Part shown: positions 53,904 through 63,679 of the stretch, one piece after another | Layout of the letters: each line of letters begins with the position of its first letter | Position numbering within the stretch: the first letter of the stretch is position 1 | Assembly (NCBI GenBank): GCA_963704475.1 | Contig: OY969900.1 | Coordinates: 868,001 to 932,000, forward strand | Source: UBA9655 sp963704475 | GTDB lineage: Bacteria; Pseudomonadota; Alphaproteobacteria; UBA9655 | Reading direction: 5' to 3' | Length of the DNA: 64,000 bases | Program-made: the position numbers and the translations under genes | The notes under the pieces: generated by a model | Databases searched by the model: none | What the model saw: the letters and a program-made list of their open reading frames with translations, nothing else | What the model was told of the DNA's origin: nothing

Positions 53904-55754
53904 ATGGTTTTAAAAATAAAAACATTTTCCCATCAAAAACCATGTTCCTTTTTTAAAGCCCTCGGCCATCCGATGGTGGCGTCAACGCTCGAAGAATTTA
54001 AAAGGACTCAATACACAGCCGTGTATGACCCGGAAAGGCATCTTGAGGACTTCCTGGCCATGACCCAAGCGCCGCAACCGGAGTATGTGTATGTCCAAGC
54101 GGTTGAAGCCCTTACCCCCACCACGGCTCTTATTACACATATTACACAAGATAAACCCGACAACCTTTTGATTCTTTCTTTCAGTCCTGAGCATCACCTA
54201 AGCCAAATGGGGCATCTTCTGCCCACCTCTTGCAACGTGCATAGTCTTCAAGAGCTCCGCCTGCCTGATGCGATGCTGACCGATCCAAAAAACTATTTAT
54301 CGGATTTAAACTTTTCCACCAACTTTGCCTTCTTCCGAGAAGAAAAGGGATGGCACACGCGCCTTAAAAGCGCCAACTGTTGGGCAAAATATGATGCCAA
54401 AGACGTAAAGCTTTGGGCCATTCTTTTTGATGAAAAGGGCGAAACGCTTGCAAGTTGGAATGAGGCCATCCCCCCTCATGTTCAATCCATTGTGATTGAT
54501 AGCCGAGAGATCAAAAAGCGCTTTAACCTTCCTGATTTTACAGGCCAGCTCTTTATTCACCTCACGGGCACAAAGGGGCATAGCATTGTAAAATATGCCC
54601 TTGATACGTTTCATGATAACGGGATGCTCTCAGGAACCCATGACGCGAATGCCTGGCCGTCCGCATATTTTGCAGGCCTTCCGGCCCCCCGAGAGAACGA
54701 GAAGGTGATTCTCTGGCTTCAAAATAGTCATCCTTTCTCGGTCCCAGCGATTGGTGTGAGCTTAACTCTCATGGGACTCTCCCATGCTATCACATTAAAA
54801 CAGGACATTCCCCCCTTTGGAACCTATGAGCTTGATGTGGGTGCCTATTTCCCATCCGCACGCTGGCCTCAGCAAATTGAAGTGCAAGCGGGTCATTATT
54901 TTGTGCGGCCCCGCTATGAGGTTATTAACCAAAAAGGATATCGATGTATGGCCCACGTCAATGTGGAACGCCATGATCTTCAGCCCGATACTAAGCTTAA
55001 AGAATTCCAAGACATCCTCGGCAAAGGGTTTATTCTCCCCGCCCCTCTCCTTCCCACTGAGTCCTACGTAACTTCCGTGCTCCCTACCCCTATGAGCCGT
55101 GCGCTCCGCTTCATGCCTGTGCAAGCTTTGATCTATGATAAAGAGGGCACGTTGAAGGGAACCCATGCTTTTGGGAATCTTCCCCGTCATCATCACCAAG
55201 CTCTGTGCGTGAATGATATCATCTCCTTAAACGACTATGGCCATATAGAGCTTGTGTATGATTTTAAGGCAGGAAATGAGGCAGATGGATGGCTTCACGG
55301 ACTGTTTCGCTATGAGCATAAAACCCTACCTGCGCAAGCAGAAACAAGCTTTGGAAGCCATATTTTCAATACGGCAATAACCTATAAAAATGAGCCCCAG
55401 TCTTACAAAGGGCCACCACCGGGTCTAACAACAGGGCTTTTCTTAAGGATTGACGATGATCTGGAAACCTTTTGTCATCTTATTTATCCCATCTCAACAC
55501 CATGGCATAAAACGTCTGAGACAACGCTTACCCTGCACGCCCAAAATGGCGACCCTGTTGCATCGACATCTCTCAAAATCCCCCAGAGTGGCTCTCATCT
55601 TTGGGTGGTGCAGGAAACCTTTTCAGCCGCTGATCGTACAAAGGCCCGGGGCGGGTATATTATCATTCATGATAAAACCTGTCGCCTTTTTGGATATCAT
55701 GGCCTCCGTAATCAAAAGGGGAATTTTAGCCTTGACCATATGTTCGGGTTTTGA
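53904..55754 (+). CDS. large conserved-looking protein of unknown function
   Basis: 616 residues, no signal peptide and no transmembrane segment. I do not recognise it. The sequence alternates beta-rich segments (KLWAILFDEKGETLASWNE, IELVYDFKAGNEADGWLHG) with histidine-rich stretches (NLPRHHHQALCVND), like a multi-domain beta protein. GC content and codon use look like the flanking core genes, not the island to its left. It is 25 bases upstream of gltX on the same strand, so co-transcription is likely. AGAGG precedes the start. Confidence 0.75.
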   Translation: MVLKIKTFSHQKPCSFFKALGHPMVASTLEEFKRTQYTAVYDPERHLEDFLAMTQAPQPEYVYVQAVEALTPTTALITHITQDKPDNLLILSFSPEHHLSQMGHLLPTSCNVHSLQELRLPDAMLTDPKNYLSDLNFSTNFAFFREEKGWHTRLKSANCWAKYDAKDVKLWAILFDEKGETLASWNEAIPPHVQSIVIDSREIKKRFNLPDFTGQLFIHLTGTKGHSIVKYALDTFHDNGMLSGTHDANAWPSAYFAGLPAPRENEKVILWLQNSHPFSVPAIGVSLTLMGLSHAITLKQDIPPFGTYELDVGAYFPSARWPQQIEVQAGHYFVRPRYEVINQKGYRCMAHVNVERHDLQPDTKLKEFQDILGKGFILPAPLLPTESYVTSVLPTPMSRALRFMPVQALIYDKEGTLKGTHAFGNLPRHHHQALCVNDIISLNDYGHIELVYDFKAGNEADGWLHGLFRYEHKTLPAQAETSFGSHIFNTAITYKNEPQSYKGPPPGLTTGLFLRIDDDLETFCHLIYPISTPWHKTSETTLTLHAQNGDPVASTSLKIPQSGSHLWVVQETFSAADRTKARGGYIIIHDKTCRLFGYHGLRNQKGNFSLDHMFGF

Positions 55755-55779
55755 GAAGAAACAAAGGAATAAGTAAAAC

Positions 55780-57174
55780 ATGCCCCCTATCGTTCGATTT
55801 GCCCCCTCCCCTACCGGATATCTCCATATTGGCAGTGCGAGAACTGCTCTCTTTAACTGGCTTTTTGCACGCCACCATAAAGGCAAAATTCTATTGCGTG
55901 TTGAAGACACGGACCGTGCACGCTCAACCCAAGAAGCAACGGATGCCATTTATAGATCGCTTGAGTGGTTAGGCATTGACTGGGATGCCCCACCCGTTCA
56001 TCAATTTGATCATCAAGAACGTCACAAAGAGGTGGCCCTTCAACTTTTGAACAAGGGCCTTGCGTATCGATGTTACTGCACGCCTGAGGAATTAGAGATC
56101 ATGCGCGAAGAAGCGCGCCTTAAAAAGCTTCCCCCCCGCTATGATGGACGCTGGCGGGATCGCTCACCTGATGAAGCACCAGAAGGCATAGATCCTGTTA
56201 TTCGCTTTAAATCTCCTCAAACCGGCGAGACGGTGATTCATGACATCGTCCAAGGGGACGTACGCGTTCCCAACGCTCAACTTGACGATATGATTATCCT
56301 CAGAGCTGATGGAACACCTACCTATAACCTTTCCGTTGTCGTTGATGATCATGATATGGGCATTACCCATGTCATTCGGGGCGATGACCATTTAACAAAC
56401 ATGTTCCGCCAATTTCAGATTTTTAAAGCCATGGAATGGAATATTCCACAGTATGCCCATATCCCTCTGATTCATGGGCCAGATGGGGCCAAGCTTTCGA
56501 AGCGTCACGGGGCTTTGGGCGTTGAAGCCTATCAAGAAATGGGCTTTTTGCCTGAAGCCCTTTGCAATTATCTTTTGCGGCTGGGGTGGAGTCATGGAGA
56601 CGCAGAAATCATCTCAACACAAGAAGCAATTGCTTGGTTTGATCTAGATCATGTTGGAAAGTCTCCTGCGCGATTTGACCTCACAAAACTCACAAATTTA
56701 AATGGCCATTATATTCGAGAAGCCGAGAACGAGCGGCTTGTCACCCTTGTCGTGCCATTTATTGAAAGTCACACTGGGATTCCTGTTACCGCAGAGCATC
56801 GACATATTCTACACAGGGGAATGCCGGGGCTTAAAGGACGCGCTAAAACTCTGAAAGAGCTTGCGGAAAATTCTCTTTTTTATCTTACCCCCCCCACACC
56901 TGAGGAGACACAAAAACTTTTGGATGCGGAAAACGTGCGCGTTTTACAGCTTATGGAAGCTCATCTTGCTACGCTTCCAGACGCTACATGGACGGAATCC
57001 TACCTCGAACAAGAAGCACGGGCTATTGCGGAAAGAGAAGGACTTAAACTCGGACAAGTCGCTCAGCCTTTAAGAATCGCTCTGACTGGGAGAACCGTCT
57101 CCCCCAGTGTTTTTGAGATTTTCCACGTGCTGGGGAAAGACAAAGCCCTTGAGCGCCTGCGCGCTGCTTTGTAG
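55780..57174 (+). CDS. gltX: glutamyl-tRNA synthetase
   Basis: 464 residues. HIGH motif FAPSPTGYLHIGSARTALFN at residue 6, KMSKS variant AKLSKRHGALGVEAYQ near residue 238, class I Rossmann core and C-terminal alpha-helical anticodon domain ending GKDKALERLRAAL. Alphaproteobacteria often carry two gltX copies, one discriminating; I cannot tell which this is. Followed by a stable hairpin and convergent with nrdJ. Confidence 0.97.
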   Translation: MPPIVRFAPSPTGYLHIGSARTALFNWLFARHHKGKILLRVEDTDRARSTQEATDAIYRSLEWLGIDWDAPPVHQFDHQERHKEVALQLLNKGLAYRCYCTPEELEIMREEARLKKLPPRYDGRWRDRSPDEAPEGIDPVIRFKSPQTGETVIHDIVQGDVRVPNAQLDDMIILRADGTPTYNLSVVVDDHDMGITHVIRGDDHLTNMFRQFQIFKAMEWNIPQYAHIPLIHGPDGAKLSKRHGALGVEAYQEMGFLPEALCNYLLRLGWSHGDAEIISTQEAIAWFDLDHVGKSPARFDLTKLTNLNGHYIREAENERLVTLVVPFIESHTGIPVTAEHRHILHRGMPGLKGRAKTLKELAENSLFYLTPPTPEETQKLLDAENVRVLQLMEAHLATLPDATWTESYLEQEARAIAEREGLKLGQVAQPLRIALTGRTVSPSVFEIFHVLGKDKALERLRAAL

Positions 57175-57232
57175 AAGTTGACAGCAAATTTTGCACTTTG
57201 TGCTTGATGATGAAGAATATCAACGCTCTTTC

Positions 57233-57255
57233 ACCTCTCCCCTTGTGGGAGAGGT
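57233..57255. terminator. hairpin between convergent gltX and nrdJ
   Basis: Perfect 9-bp stem ACCTCTCCC/GGGAGAGGT with a 5-nt loop, 58 bp after gltX and 27 bp after the nrdJ end on the other strand. No T-run; bidirectional termination is inferred from position. Confidence 0.55.
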
Positions 57256-57281
57256 AAAGAAAGTTCTACGCCATTTCTTAT

Positions 57282-60200
57282 TCAAGAACACCCTGACGTC
57301 GCGCCACACGTGTCACACTTTAAGCACGTCCCATTCCGTACTAAGGTAAGGTTTCCACACTCTCCACAGACATCTCCCGTATAGCCTTTTAGACGGGCTT
57401 GCACACGGCGCTCATCGATTTCTGTGATCGTTGAAGATGATCCCATCACAGGCGTGAGGGCCTCTGTTCCTGTAGCTTCATGCAGTAAATAAGCATTTTG
57501 ATCCCGATTTGCTGGCGGCATCACAAACAAATGATTCCGCACGTATCCATTGCTGGTAAAACTACTCACAATGTCACCTTTTTCTTTGCCCTTTTTGACC
57601 AAAGCCCCTTTTTCGGCATCAATGCGACCTATGGTGTCGGGACGCAAGTCGGTAGGTTCTGCATGGGCAAGATCGGTTCGCCCCATGTAAGAAATAGCGA
57701 GTTCTCGGAAGATATAGTCAAGAATGGAGGTGGCCATTTTAATCGTCTCGTTCCCTGACACAGGCCCTGAGGGGTCAAAACGAGTAAAGACAAAGGCATC
57801 GACAAATTCTTCCAAAGGAACGCCATATTGAAGGCCAATAGAAATCGCCATCGCAAAGTTATGCATCAAGCTCCGGAAAGAAGCGCCTTCCTTATGCATA
57901 TCAATGAAGATCTCCCCGATGCTTCCATCATCATACTCCCCTGTCCGAAGGTACACTTTATGTCCTCCCACGACAGCTTTTTGAGTATAGCCTTTGCGCC
58001 GATTAGGGAGTTTCTGACGCATCGCACGATGAATAAATTTCTCAACAACACGCTCAACAACTTTTTCAGCAACAGCCGTTGCACGTGTCGCAGAAGGCAT
58101 CTCAGAAAGTTCTTCCCCATCTTCATCACCTAAAAGAGAGGCATATAAAGCCTGGGAAAGTTTTGAGCCATCCCGATACAAGGCATTGGCCTTGAGCCCC
58201 AGACGCCATGACAATAGATACGCTTCTTTACACTCTTTAATGGTCGCAGTGTTGGGCATATTAATAGTTTTGGAAATGGCCCCCGACGTAAAGGGCTGCA
58301 CGGCAGCCATCATCCGAATATGGCTTTCAGCGGATAAATACCGCGTGCCGGTTCGACCACAGGGGTTGGCGCAATCAAAAACGGGCAAATGTTCGCCCTT
58401 GAGGTGTGGGGCCCCTTCAATGGTCATAGCCCCACAACAATAGATATTCGCCGCCTCAATCTCGTCTCGCTTAAACCCAAGATGTGTCAGCAAATCAAAC
58501 TTGACATCATTGAGCTGAGCCTCCGTAAGAGCAAGTGTGTTCTTGCAAAACTCATCCCCTAAGGTCCACCGATTAAAGACAAATTTAATATCAAACGCAG
58601 ACTTTAAGTTGTCTTTGAGAAGATCAATTTCTTTATCTCCAAACCCTTTCTGTCGCAAGGCCTTAAAATTGACGCTAGGAGCATCCTCTAAGGTTTCATG
58701 CCCTACAGCATAAAGAGTAATGTCGTTGATTTGTTGGTCTGTATAACCAAGAACCCGTAATGCCTGGGGAACCAAACGATTGATGATTTTAAAGTATCCC
58801 CCGCCCGCTAGTTTCTTAAATTTCACCATCGCAAAGTCAGGCTCAATGCCGGTTGTATCACAATCCATCACTAGACCAATGGTTCCTGTGGGAGCAATAC
58901 AGGTAGCTTGCGCATTGCGGTACCCGTGCTTTTTTCCAAGCTCAAGGGCACGATCCCATGCCTTGTGCGCCGCTGTCAAAAGAAGGGGGGTTGGGCAATC
59001 CTTATCAACCAAAGGCACGGGGAGGATTTGAAGATCCTCATACCCTTTCTTTTCCCCATAGGCAGCACGTCTGTGATTGCGCATGACCCGCATCATATCT
59101 TTTTCATTAAGCTTATAATGCTTGAAAGCGCCCAATTCACTGGCCATTTCTGCAGACGTTGCATACGACACACCTGTCATAAGAGCCGCAATCCCGCCGG
59201 CAATAGCGCGCCCTTCCTTGCTATCATAAGGAATGCCGGATGCCATCAAGAGGCCTCCAATATTTGCATATCCCAACCCTAGGGTCCGGAATTCATAGGA
59301 AAGAGTGGCAATTTCCTTAGAAGGAAACTGTGCCATCATCACTGAAATCTCAAGAGAAATGGTCCACAAGCGAACCGCATGTTCAAAGGCAGGTGTATCA
59401 AAGTGCAACTCCCCCGCTTTGAGTTTTTTACCCTGATGGTTCATAAAGGCCACAAGATTAATGGACGCAAGGTTACACGCCGTATCATCTAAAAACATGT
59501 ACTCAGAGCAGGGGTTAGAGGCCCGAATACGGCCGCTTTGAGGACAGGTATGCCATTCATTCACAGTTGTATCGTACTGCACCCCTGGGTCTGCAGAAGC
59601 CCAAGCTGCTTGGCCAATTTGATCCCATAAATCCCGAGCCTTCACCGTCTTATAAATGCCCCCATCTGTGCGCCGCAGAAGATTCCACTCTTTGTCATCA
59701 AGCACAGATTGAAGGAATTCATTTGTGACCCGGACAGAGTTATTGGAGTTTTGGCCAGAGACAGTAAGGTAGGCTTCTGAATCCCAATCCGTGTCGTACA
59801 CAGGAATATCGAGATGCGTATACCCTTGGCGCGCAAACTGAATAATACGTTGGCAATAATTCTCAGGAATCATGGCCGCACGCGCATCTTTGAGCGCTTT
59901 ATAAAGGTCCGGATTTTCTTGCGGATTAAATCGTCCCTCTTCTGTTCCTATTTGACAGGCCGCCATAACTGCAGAAAGATGCTTTTTTGCCATTTTAGAT
60001 CCCACTACAAGATCCAAAACTTTTTGCTCTTCAACAACCTTCCAGTTAATGTAGTCTTCAATGTCCGGATGGTCCACATCGAGCACAACCATTTTTGCGG
60101 CACGGCGCGTTGTTCCACCTGATTTAATCGCCCCTGCAGCGCGATCTCCAATCTTTAGGAAGCTCATGACACCGGAAGATCGACCGCCCCCAGAAAGAGG

Positions 60201-60929
60201 CTCCCCCGCTCCCCTTAAATGTGAGAAGTTAGATCCAGTTCCGGATCCATATTTGAAAAGACGGGCTTCCCTCACCCAGAGGTCCATAATCCCCCCCTCA
60301 TTCACAAGATCATCCGTAAGGCTTGAAATAAAGCAAGCATGCGGTTGCGGATGTTCATAAGAGGAGGTTGATGTTTCTAGAACACCAGTTTTGTAATCTA
60401 CATAATAATGTCCCTGGGCTGGCCCATTAATCCCATAGGACCAGTAAAGTCCTGTATTAAACCACTGTGGAGAGTTCGGGGCAGCCATTTGGGCACACAG
60501 CATATAGCGCATTTCATCATAATAGGCTTTGGCATCTTCCTCGTCGTCAAAATAGCCTCCTTTCCAGCCCCAATAGGTCCAACATCCTGCCATACGGTCA
60601 AAGACCTGTTTAGCAGTCATTTCACTCCCATATCGCTCTTTTTCGGGGGTTGATGAGAGAGCCTTAATATCAGCCTCTTTCCGCCAGAGCCATGTGGGAA
60701 CACCTTCCTCTTTTACCGCCTTAAGAGCATGAGGAACCCCTGCTTTTCGAAAATATTTCTGGGCGAGAACGTCACACGCTACCTGAGACCAAGCAGCAGG
60801 CACTTCGATCCCTTCAAGGCGAAAGACGCTTGATCCATCCGGATTTCGAATTTCACTATCTGTTTTCCGAAACTCAAAAAGATGATACGGATCTTGATTT
60901 TTTTGTGTAAAATGGCGCTGTATTTTCAT
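57282..60929 (-). CDS. nrdJ: adenosylcobalamin-dependent ribonucleotide reductase, class II
   Basis: Makes deoxyribonucleotides with B12 as radical source, so the cell must obtain cobalamin. 1215 residues, usual for NrdJ of this group. Substrate-site segments include SNPCSEYMFLDDTACNLASI and CIAPTGTIGLVMDCDTTGIE, with FDCANPCGRTGTRYLSAESH later. The C-terminal domain after residue 950 resembles the TSCPD/DUF3320-like tail, ending in the redox/zinc cysteines CGECGNLTLV and CLKCDTCGATSGCS. The single long gene has no frame breaks. No cob genes are visible nearby. Confidence 0.97.
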   Translation of the reverse strand: MKIQRHFTQKNQDPYHLFEFRKTDSEIRNPDGSSVFRLEGIEVPAAWSQVACDVLAQKYFRKAGVPHALKAVKEEGVPTWLWRKEADIKALSSTPEKERYGSEMTAKQVFDRMAGCWTYWGWKGGYFDDEEDAKAYYDEMRYMLCAQMAAPNSPQWFNTGLYWSYGINGPAQGHYYVDYKTGVLETSTSSYEHPQPHACFISSLTDDLVNEGGIMDLWVREARLFKYGSGTGSNFSHLRGAGEPLSGGGRSSGVMSFLKIGDRAAGAIKSGGTTRRAAKMVVLDVDHPDIEDYINWKVVEEQKVLDLVVGSKMAKKHLSAVMAACQIGTEEGRFNPQENPDLYKALKDARAAMIPENYCQRIIQFARQGYTHLDIPVYDTDWDSEAYLTVSGQNSNNSVRVTNEFLQSVLDDKEWNLLRRTDGGIYKTVKARDLWDQIGQAAWASADPGVQYDTTVNEWHTCPQSGRIRASNPCSEYMFLDDTACNLASINLVAFMNHQGKKLKAGELHFDTPAFEHAVRLWTISLEISVMMAQFPSKEIATLSYEFRTLGLGYANIGGLLMASGIPYDSKEGRAIAGGIAALMTGVSYATSAEMASELGAFKHYKLNEKDMMRVMRNHRRAAYGEKKGYEDLQILPVPLVDKDCPTPLLLTAAHKAWDRALELGKKHGYRNAQATCIAPTGTIGLVMDCDTTGIEPDFAMVKFKKLAGGGYFKIINRLVPQALRVLGYTDQQINDITLYAVGHETLEDAPSVNFKALRQKGFGDKEIDLLKDNLKSAFDIKFVFNRWTLGDEFCKNTLALTEAQLNDVKFDLLTHLGFKRDEIEAANIYCCGAMTIEGAPHLKGEHLPVFDCANPCGRTGTRYLSAESHIRMMAAVQPFTSGAISKTINMPNTATIKECKEAYLLSWRLGLKANALYRDGSKLSQALYASLLGDEDGEELSEMPSATRATAVAEKVVERVVEKFIHRAMRQKLPNRRKGYTQKAVVGGHKVYLRTGEYDDGSIGEIFIDMHKEGASFRSLMHNFAMAISIGLQYGVPLEEFVDAFVFTRFDPSGPVSGNETIKMATSILDYIFRELAISYMGRTDLAHAEPTDLRPDTIGRIDAEKGALVKKGKEKGDIVSSFTSNGYVRNHLFVMPPANRDQNAYLLHEATGTEALTPVMGSSSTITEIDERRVQARLKGYTGDVCGECGNLTLVRNGTCLKCDTCGATSGCS

Positions 60930-61094
60930 GAACGAAGTCTTTCTTTTTCTTGAGGTGGAATCTCTCCCTTGATCTCACTATATGCTGCTCGAGGGGGGGA
61001 GCGTCAATCAGCATTTTAGACTTGACAGCCTTAAATATTTGAAAGAGTGGACAGATCATTTTGATGTGTGGCATACATTGAAAAATGTAAATAC

Positions 61095-61223
61095 TGTCAT
61101 CCTGAACTTGTTTCAGGACCCCATAGCAATGGGATCCTGGATCAGGTCTCGGAGGACAAAAAGTGGAACCCCAGGACAATGAGTTCCAAGGGTATGGGAT
61201 CCCCAAACAAGTTTGGGATGACA
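61095..61223. repeat. palindromic repeat (TGTCATCC family)
   Basis: Left end TGTCATCCTGAACTTGTTTC; right end CAAGTTTGGGATGACA. The middle holds GGACCCC and GGATCC-containing secondary stems. It lies 22 bp before the NDUFA12-like gene start, so it probably lies in its transcript leader. Confidence 0.82.
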
Positions 61224-61244
61224 CCGGGGCCGAGGATTTAATAT

Positions 61245-61595
61245 ATGCTATGGATAAAGTTTCTCACATGGTTTAAGGGTGACTGTGTCGGCCAAGATTC
61301 ATGCGGAAATAAATACTACCGAATAAAGGGCCCTGAGGATATAAAAGAGAGACGATGGGTTATATACAAAGGAATTCCAGAAGCGTCAAAGGTTTCAGCT
61401 AAATGGCATGGTTGGTTACATCATACAATAGAATGCCCACCCACTATGCATCTAATTAAAAATCCATGGGAGAAGAATCACCTTCCCAATCTTACGGGAA
61501 CACCTTATGCTTATTGTCCTCCCGGATATGAGGGGAAAAGAAACAAATCAACGGGGGATTATGAGGCCTGGAAGCCTCATAAGAAAAAAGAATGA
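61245..61595 (+). CDS. NDUFA12-like complex I accessory subunit
   Basis: 116 residues. The family signature is present: VGQDSCGNKYYRI, RRWVIYKGIPEASKVSAKWH then GWLHHTIECPP, and WEKNHLPNLTGTPYAYCPPG. This is the bacterial form of the mitochondrial 17.2 kDa subunit, found only in alphaproteobacteria. The stop overlaps the mlaD start (ATGA). This triplet with mlaD and DUF2155 is a conserved alphaproteobacterial cluster. Confidence 0.93.
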   Translation: MLWIKFLTWFKGDCVGQDSCGNKYYRIKGPEDIKERRWVIYKGIPEASKVSAKWHGWLHHTIECPPTMHLIKNPWEKNHLPNLTGTPYAYCPPGYEGKRNKSTGDYEAWKPHKKKE

Positions 61596-62056
61596 AACAA
61601 AATCTACTTGAAGTCATTATGGGGGCAGTCGTTCTTATCGTCTGTGCCGTTTTTATTGTCTTTGCTTATTCATCCAGCCACTGGAAGCCAGTTAAAGGAT
61701 ACGAGATCATTGCAAAATTTGACCGTATTGATGGGTTAAAACAAGGCAGTGATGTACGCCTAGGCGGCGTTAAAGTAGGAACCGTCAAAACGATCCGTCT
61801 GGAGCCAGAAACATATCTTGCTATTGTTGAGATCTCTCTTCCCCCGGATGTGACTCTTCCTAAAGATACAGCCGCTGAAATCGCAAGTGAGAGCCTCTTG
61901 GGAGGCAAATTTTTAGCCCTCCTCCCTGGAGGAGAAGACGAGATGCTCATCGCTGGTGACGAAATATGTCACACACAATCTGCGATGAACCTAGAATCCC
62001 TCATCGGACGGTTTGTTTTCAATGCACAGGAAAAAAATGTGCAGGAAAAACAGTAA
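61592..62056 (+). CDS. mlaD: MlaD-type MCE-domain lipid transport protein
   Basis: 154 residues: an N-terminal inner-membrane anchor (residues 9-29) and one MCE domain, FDRIDGLKQGSDVRLGGVKV then GTVKTIRLEP, and SLLGGKFLALLPGG. It forms the periplasmic ring of the phospholipid transporter. Partners mlaE/mlaF are not in the window. Confidence 0.93.
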   Translation: MKQNLLEVIMGAVVLIVCAVFIVFAYSSSHWKPVKGYEIIAKFDRIDGLKQGSDVRLGGVKVGTVKTIRLEPETYLAIVEISLPPDVTLPKDTAAEIASESLLGGKFLALLPGGEDEMLIAGDEICHTQSAMNLESLIGRFVFNAQEKNVQEKQ

Positions 62057-62059
62057 GAC

Positions 62060-62246
62060 AGTAGCGCGGTGTAACGGTGTAGCGGTAGCCAGTATAAGGA
62101 TTATAATGAGAAGTCAATGATTAACAGACAAAAAATGCCGGGAAGTCGTATTACTGCTATACTGCCTTACTGCTACACTGCTACACTGCTACACTGCTAT
62201 ACCGCACCACTGCTACACTGCCTTACCGCTACACTACTATACTGCT
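62060..62246. repeat. ACTGCTACACTG-type satellite with inverted arm
   Basis: From 62151 the unit CTGCTACA (with variants CTGCTATA, CTGCCTTA) is repeated about ten times in tandem to 62246. At 62060-62095 the complementary phase occurs (AGTAGCGCGGTGTAACGG and GTGTAGCGGTAG), able to pair with the tandem part. It covers the start region of the DUF2155 gene. Confidence 0.88.
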
Positions 62247-62758
62247 GCATCACCACATCCCTTCTCCATGCTCAAAACTTCGACTCCCTTATTTCAGAAC
62301 TTTCTGGATCCGAGGCCGATCAACTAGAATCTGAACAAGCAGATCAAAAAGAAAACAATAACACCTCAGCCATTTTCTCTTCATCAGAGAAACTCTCTTC
62401 TCTTGAAGAAGACGAGTTTACACCGCAAAAAAATATAAAAACCAATGGAGTCGTTTTACAAGGACTCGACAAAACCTCTGCGCGCGTCTTTATCACTGAA
62501 GCACGCATTGGCCAAGTCGTAGAGTTCGGAACCTTAAGAGTTGTTGTGCTGCATTGTGAAAAAGGCCCTCCCGAAAGTCGCCAAGAATCAGCGGCTTTTG
62601 TAAAGATTACAGAAGTTAAGCCTAAATGTTGTCATAAGCTGTGTCCTATCCAAAATGTATTCTCAGGATGGATGTTTTCTTCAAGTCCGTCACTCTCTTC
62701 TTTTGATCACCCGATGTATGATATCTGGGTTAAAGAGTGTAAAAATATAAAAAAATAG
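62117..62758 (+). CDS. DUF2155 protein with repeat-encoded signal peptide
   Basis: 213 residues. The conserved domain is C-terminal: TNGVVLQGLDKTSARVFITE near 111-130, then GTLRVVVLHCEKGP and VFSGWMFSSSPSLSSFDHPM YDIWV, as in DUF2155 periplasmic proteins of alphaproteobacteria. The N-terminus, from residue 10 to about 52, is written by a tandem DNA repeat (TAILPYCYTATLLHCYTA and so on), yet ends LLHAQ like a signal-peptidase site. The natural signal peptide seems replaced by the repeat. Function unknown; follows NDUFA12 and mlaD. Confidence 0.85.
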   Translation: MINRQKMPGSRITAILPYCYTATLLHCYTAPLLHCLTATLLYCCITTSLLHAQNFDSLISELSGSEADQLESEQADQKENNNTSAIFSSSEKLSSLEEDEFTPQKNIKTNGVVLQGLDKTSARVFITEARIGQVVEFGTLRVVVLHCEKGPPESRQESAAFVKITEVKPKCCHKLCPIQNVFSGWMFSSSPSLSSFDHPMYDIWVKECKNIKK

Positions 62759-62903
62759 CCATTGGTGAGCACTGCTGCTCTGCGCTGCGCCCCAAAACTG
62801 GGCAGGTAAAATTATTTAAGAGAATTTCTGGAATGGCGCTTCCTCCTAAATTTTGTTCACCATAACGTATCTTTTGAGGTAATTGCAAAATTATTTTCCC
62901 GGT

Positions 62904-62957
62904 TGTCATCCTCGAGCTAGAGGTTCTTGATTTGCAATGCAAATCCTAGAACTTCTG
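62904..62957. repeat. partial palindromic repeat (inner type of 3959)
   Basis: TGTCATCCTCGAGCTAGAGG, then a stem around GATTTGCAATGCAAATC, then CTAGAACTTCT. Closely similar to 3959-4010. The rest of the 62759-63216 gap has no gene that I can identify. Confidence 0.7.
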
Positions 62958-63216
62958 CTATGTGCATAGTCAATAGAAAAAATACAAAACATTCCCTTCT
63001 CCATAAAACGAGCTGCCGTAATCGAGAACCTTTCCTCAACCATTTGATTTCGTTTGCGTAGCCGTGCCTTCTCTTCTTTTGTTTAAGGCTTTAAAGCCAA
63101 CCTGCTATTCATGGTTATCTCCGTAAAGATACACATAAGTTCTTCATTCGATCTTACAAAGGGCGCGCCGCAAACTTCATCACGTGGTTTTATATAAATA
63201 AACACACGAGAAATTG

Positions 63217-63558
63217 CTACGCGGTCGCGCAGATCATTTCTTCATTAACACCTTCTACTTGCTTTACTACATAAAGCGTACCACTTAACAAACAAGAACG
63301 TATTCGCCCCACAAGGCGCCGAGCTACTCCGACGATTGCTCGCTTTTCCCCAGATTTCTGGGAAAGTCTCTCGTACACAGCTCGTAAACTCGGATCCTTG
63401 GTAATGGCAACCCAAGCCGCTTCAACAAGGAGTGAGCGTAAGACCGCCCGACCTTGACGACTGATGTGACCTTGACGAATATGTTCTCCCGAAGAATGTT
63501 CACTGGGAGTAAGCCCCGTATAACTGAAGAGTTTTCTTTCATTACAAAACGCTCATTG
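63217..63558 (-). pseudogene. IS110-family transposase, C-terminal remnant
   Basis: About 113 codons without a start. RKLFSYTGLTPSEHSSGEHI then RQGHISRQGRAVLRSLLVEA and KRAIVGVARRLVGRIRSCLL match the transposase_20 (IS116/IS110/IS902) C-terminal domain, including the Ser nucleophile region. A stop lies just upstream in frame, and the N-terminal RuvC-like DEDD domain is missing, so it is a relic. Confidence 0.85.
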
Positions 63559-63679
63559 ACTTCCGCGCTATTAGAGAACTCAGGTTATTTTATGAAAGAT
63601 TTTGAGCTTCTTTTGTTGTTAGGCCGGCCTCTTGCTTATCGTTTTTTAAATCATTCTTATGAGTCAAAGTATACCTTTT

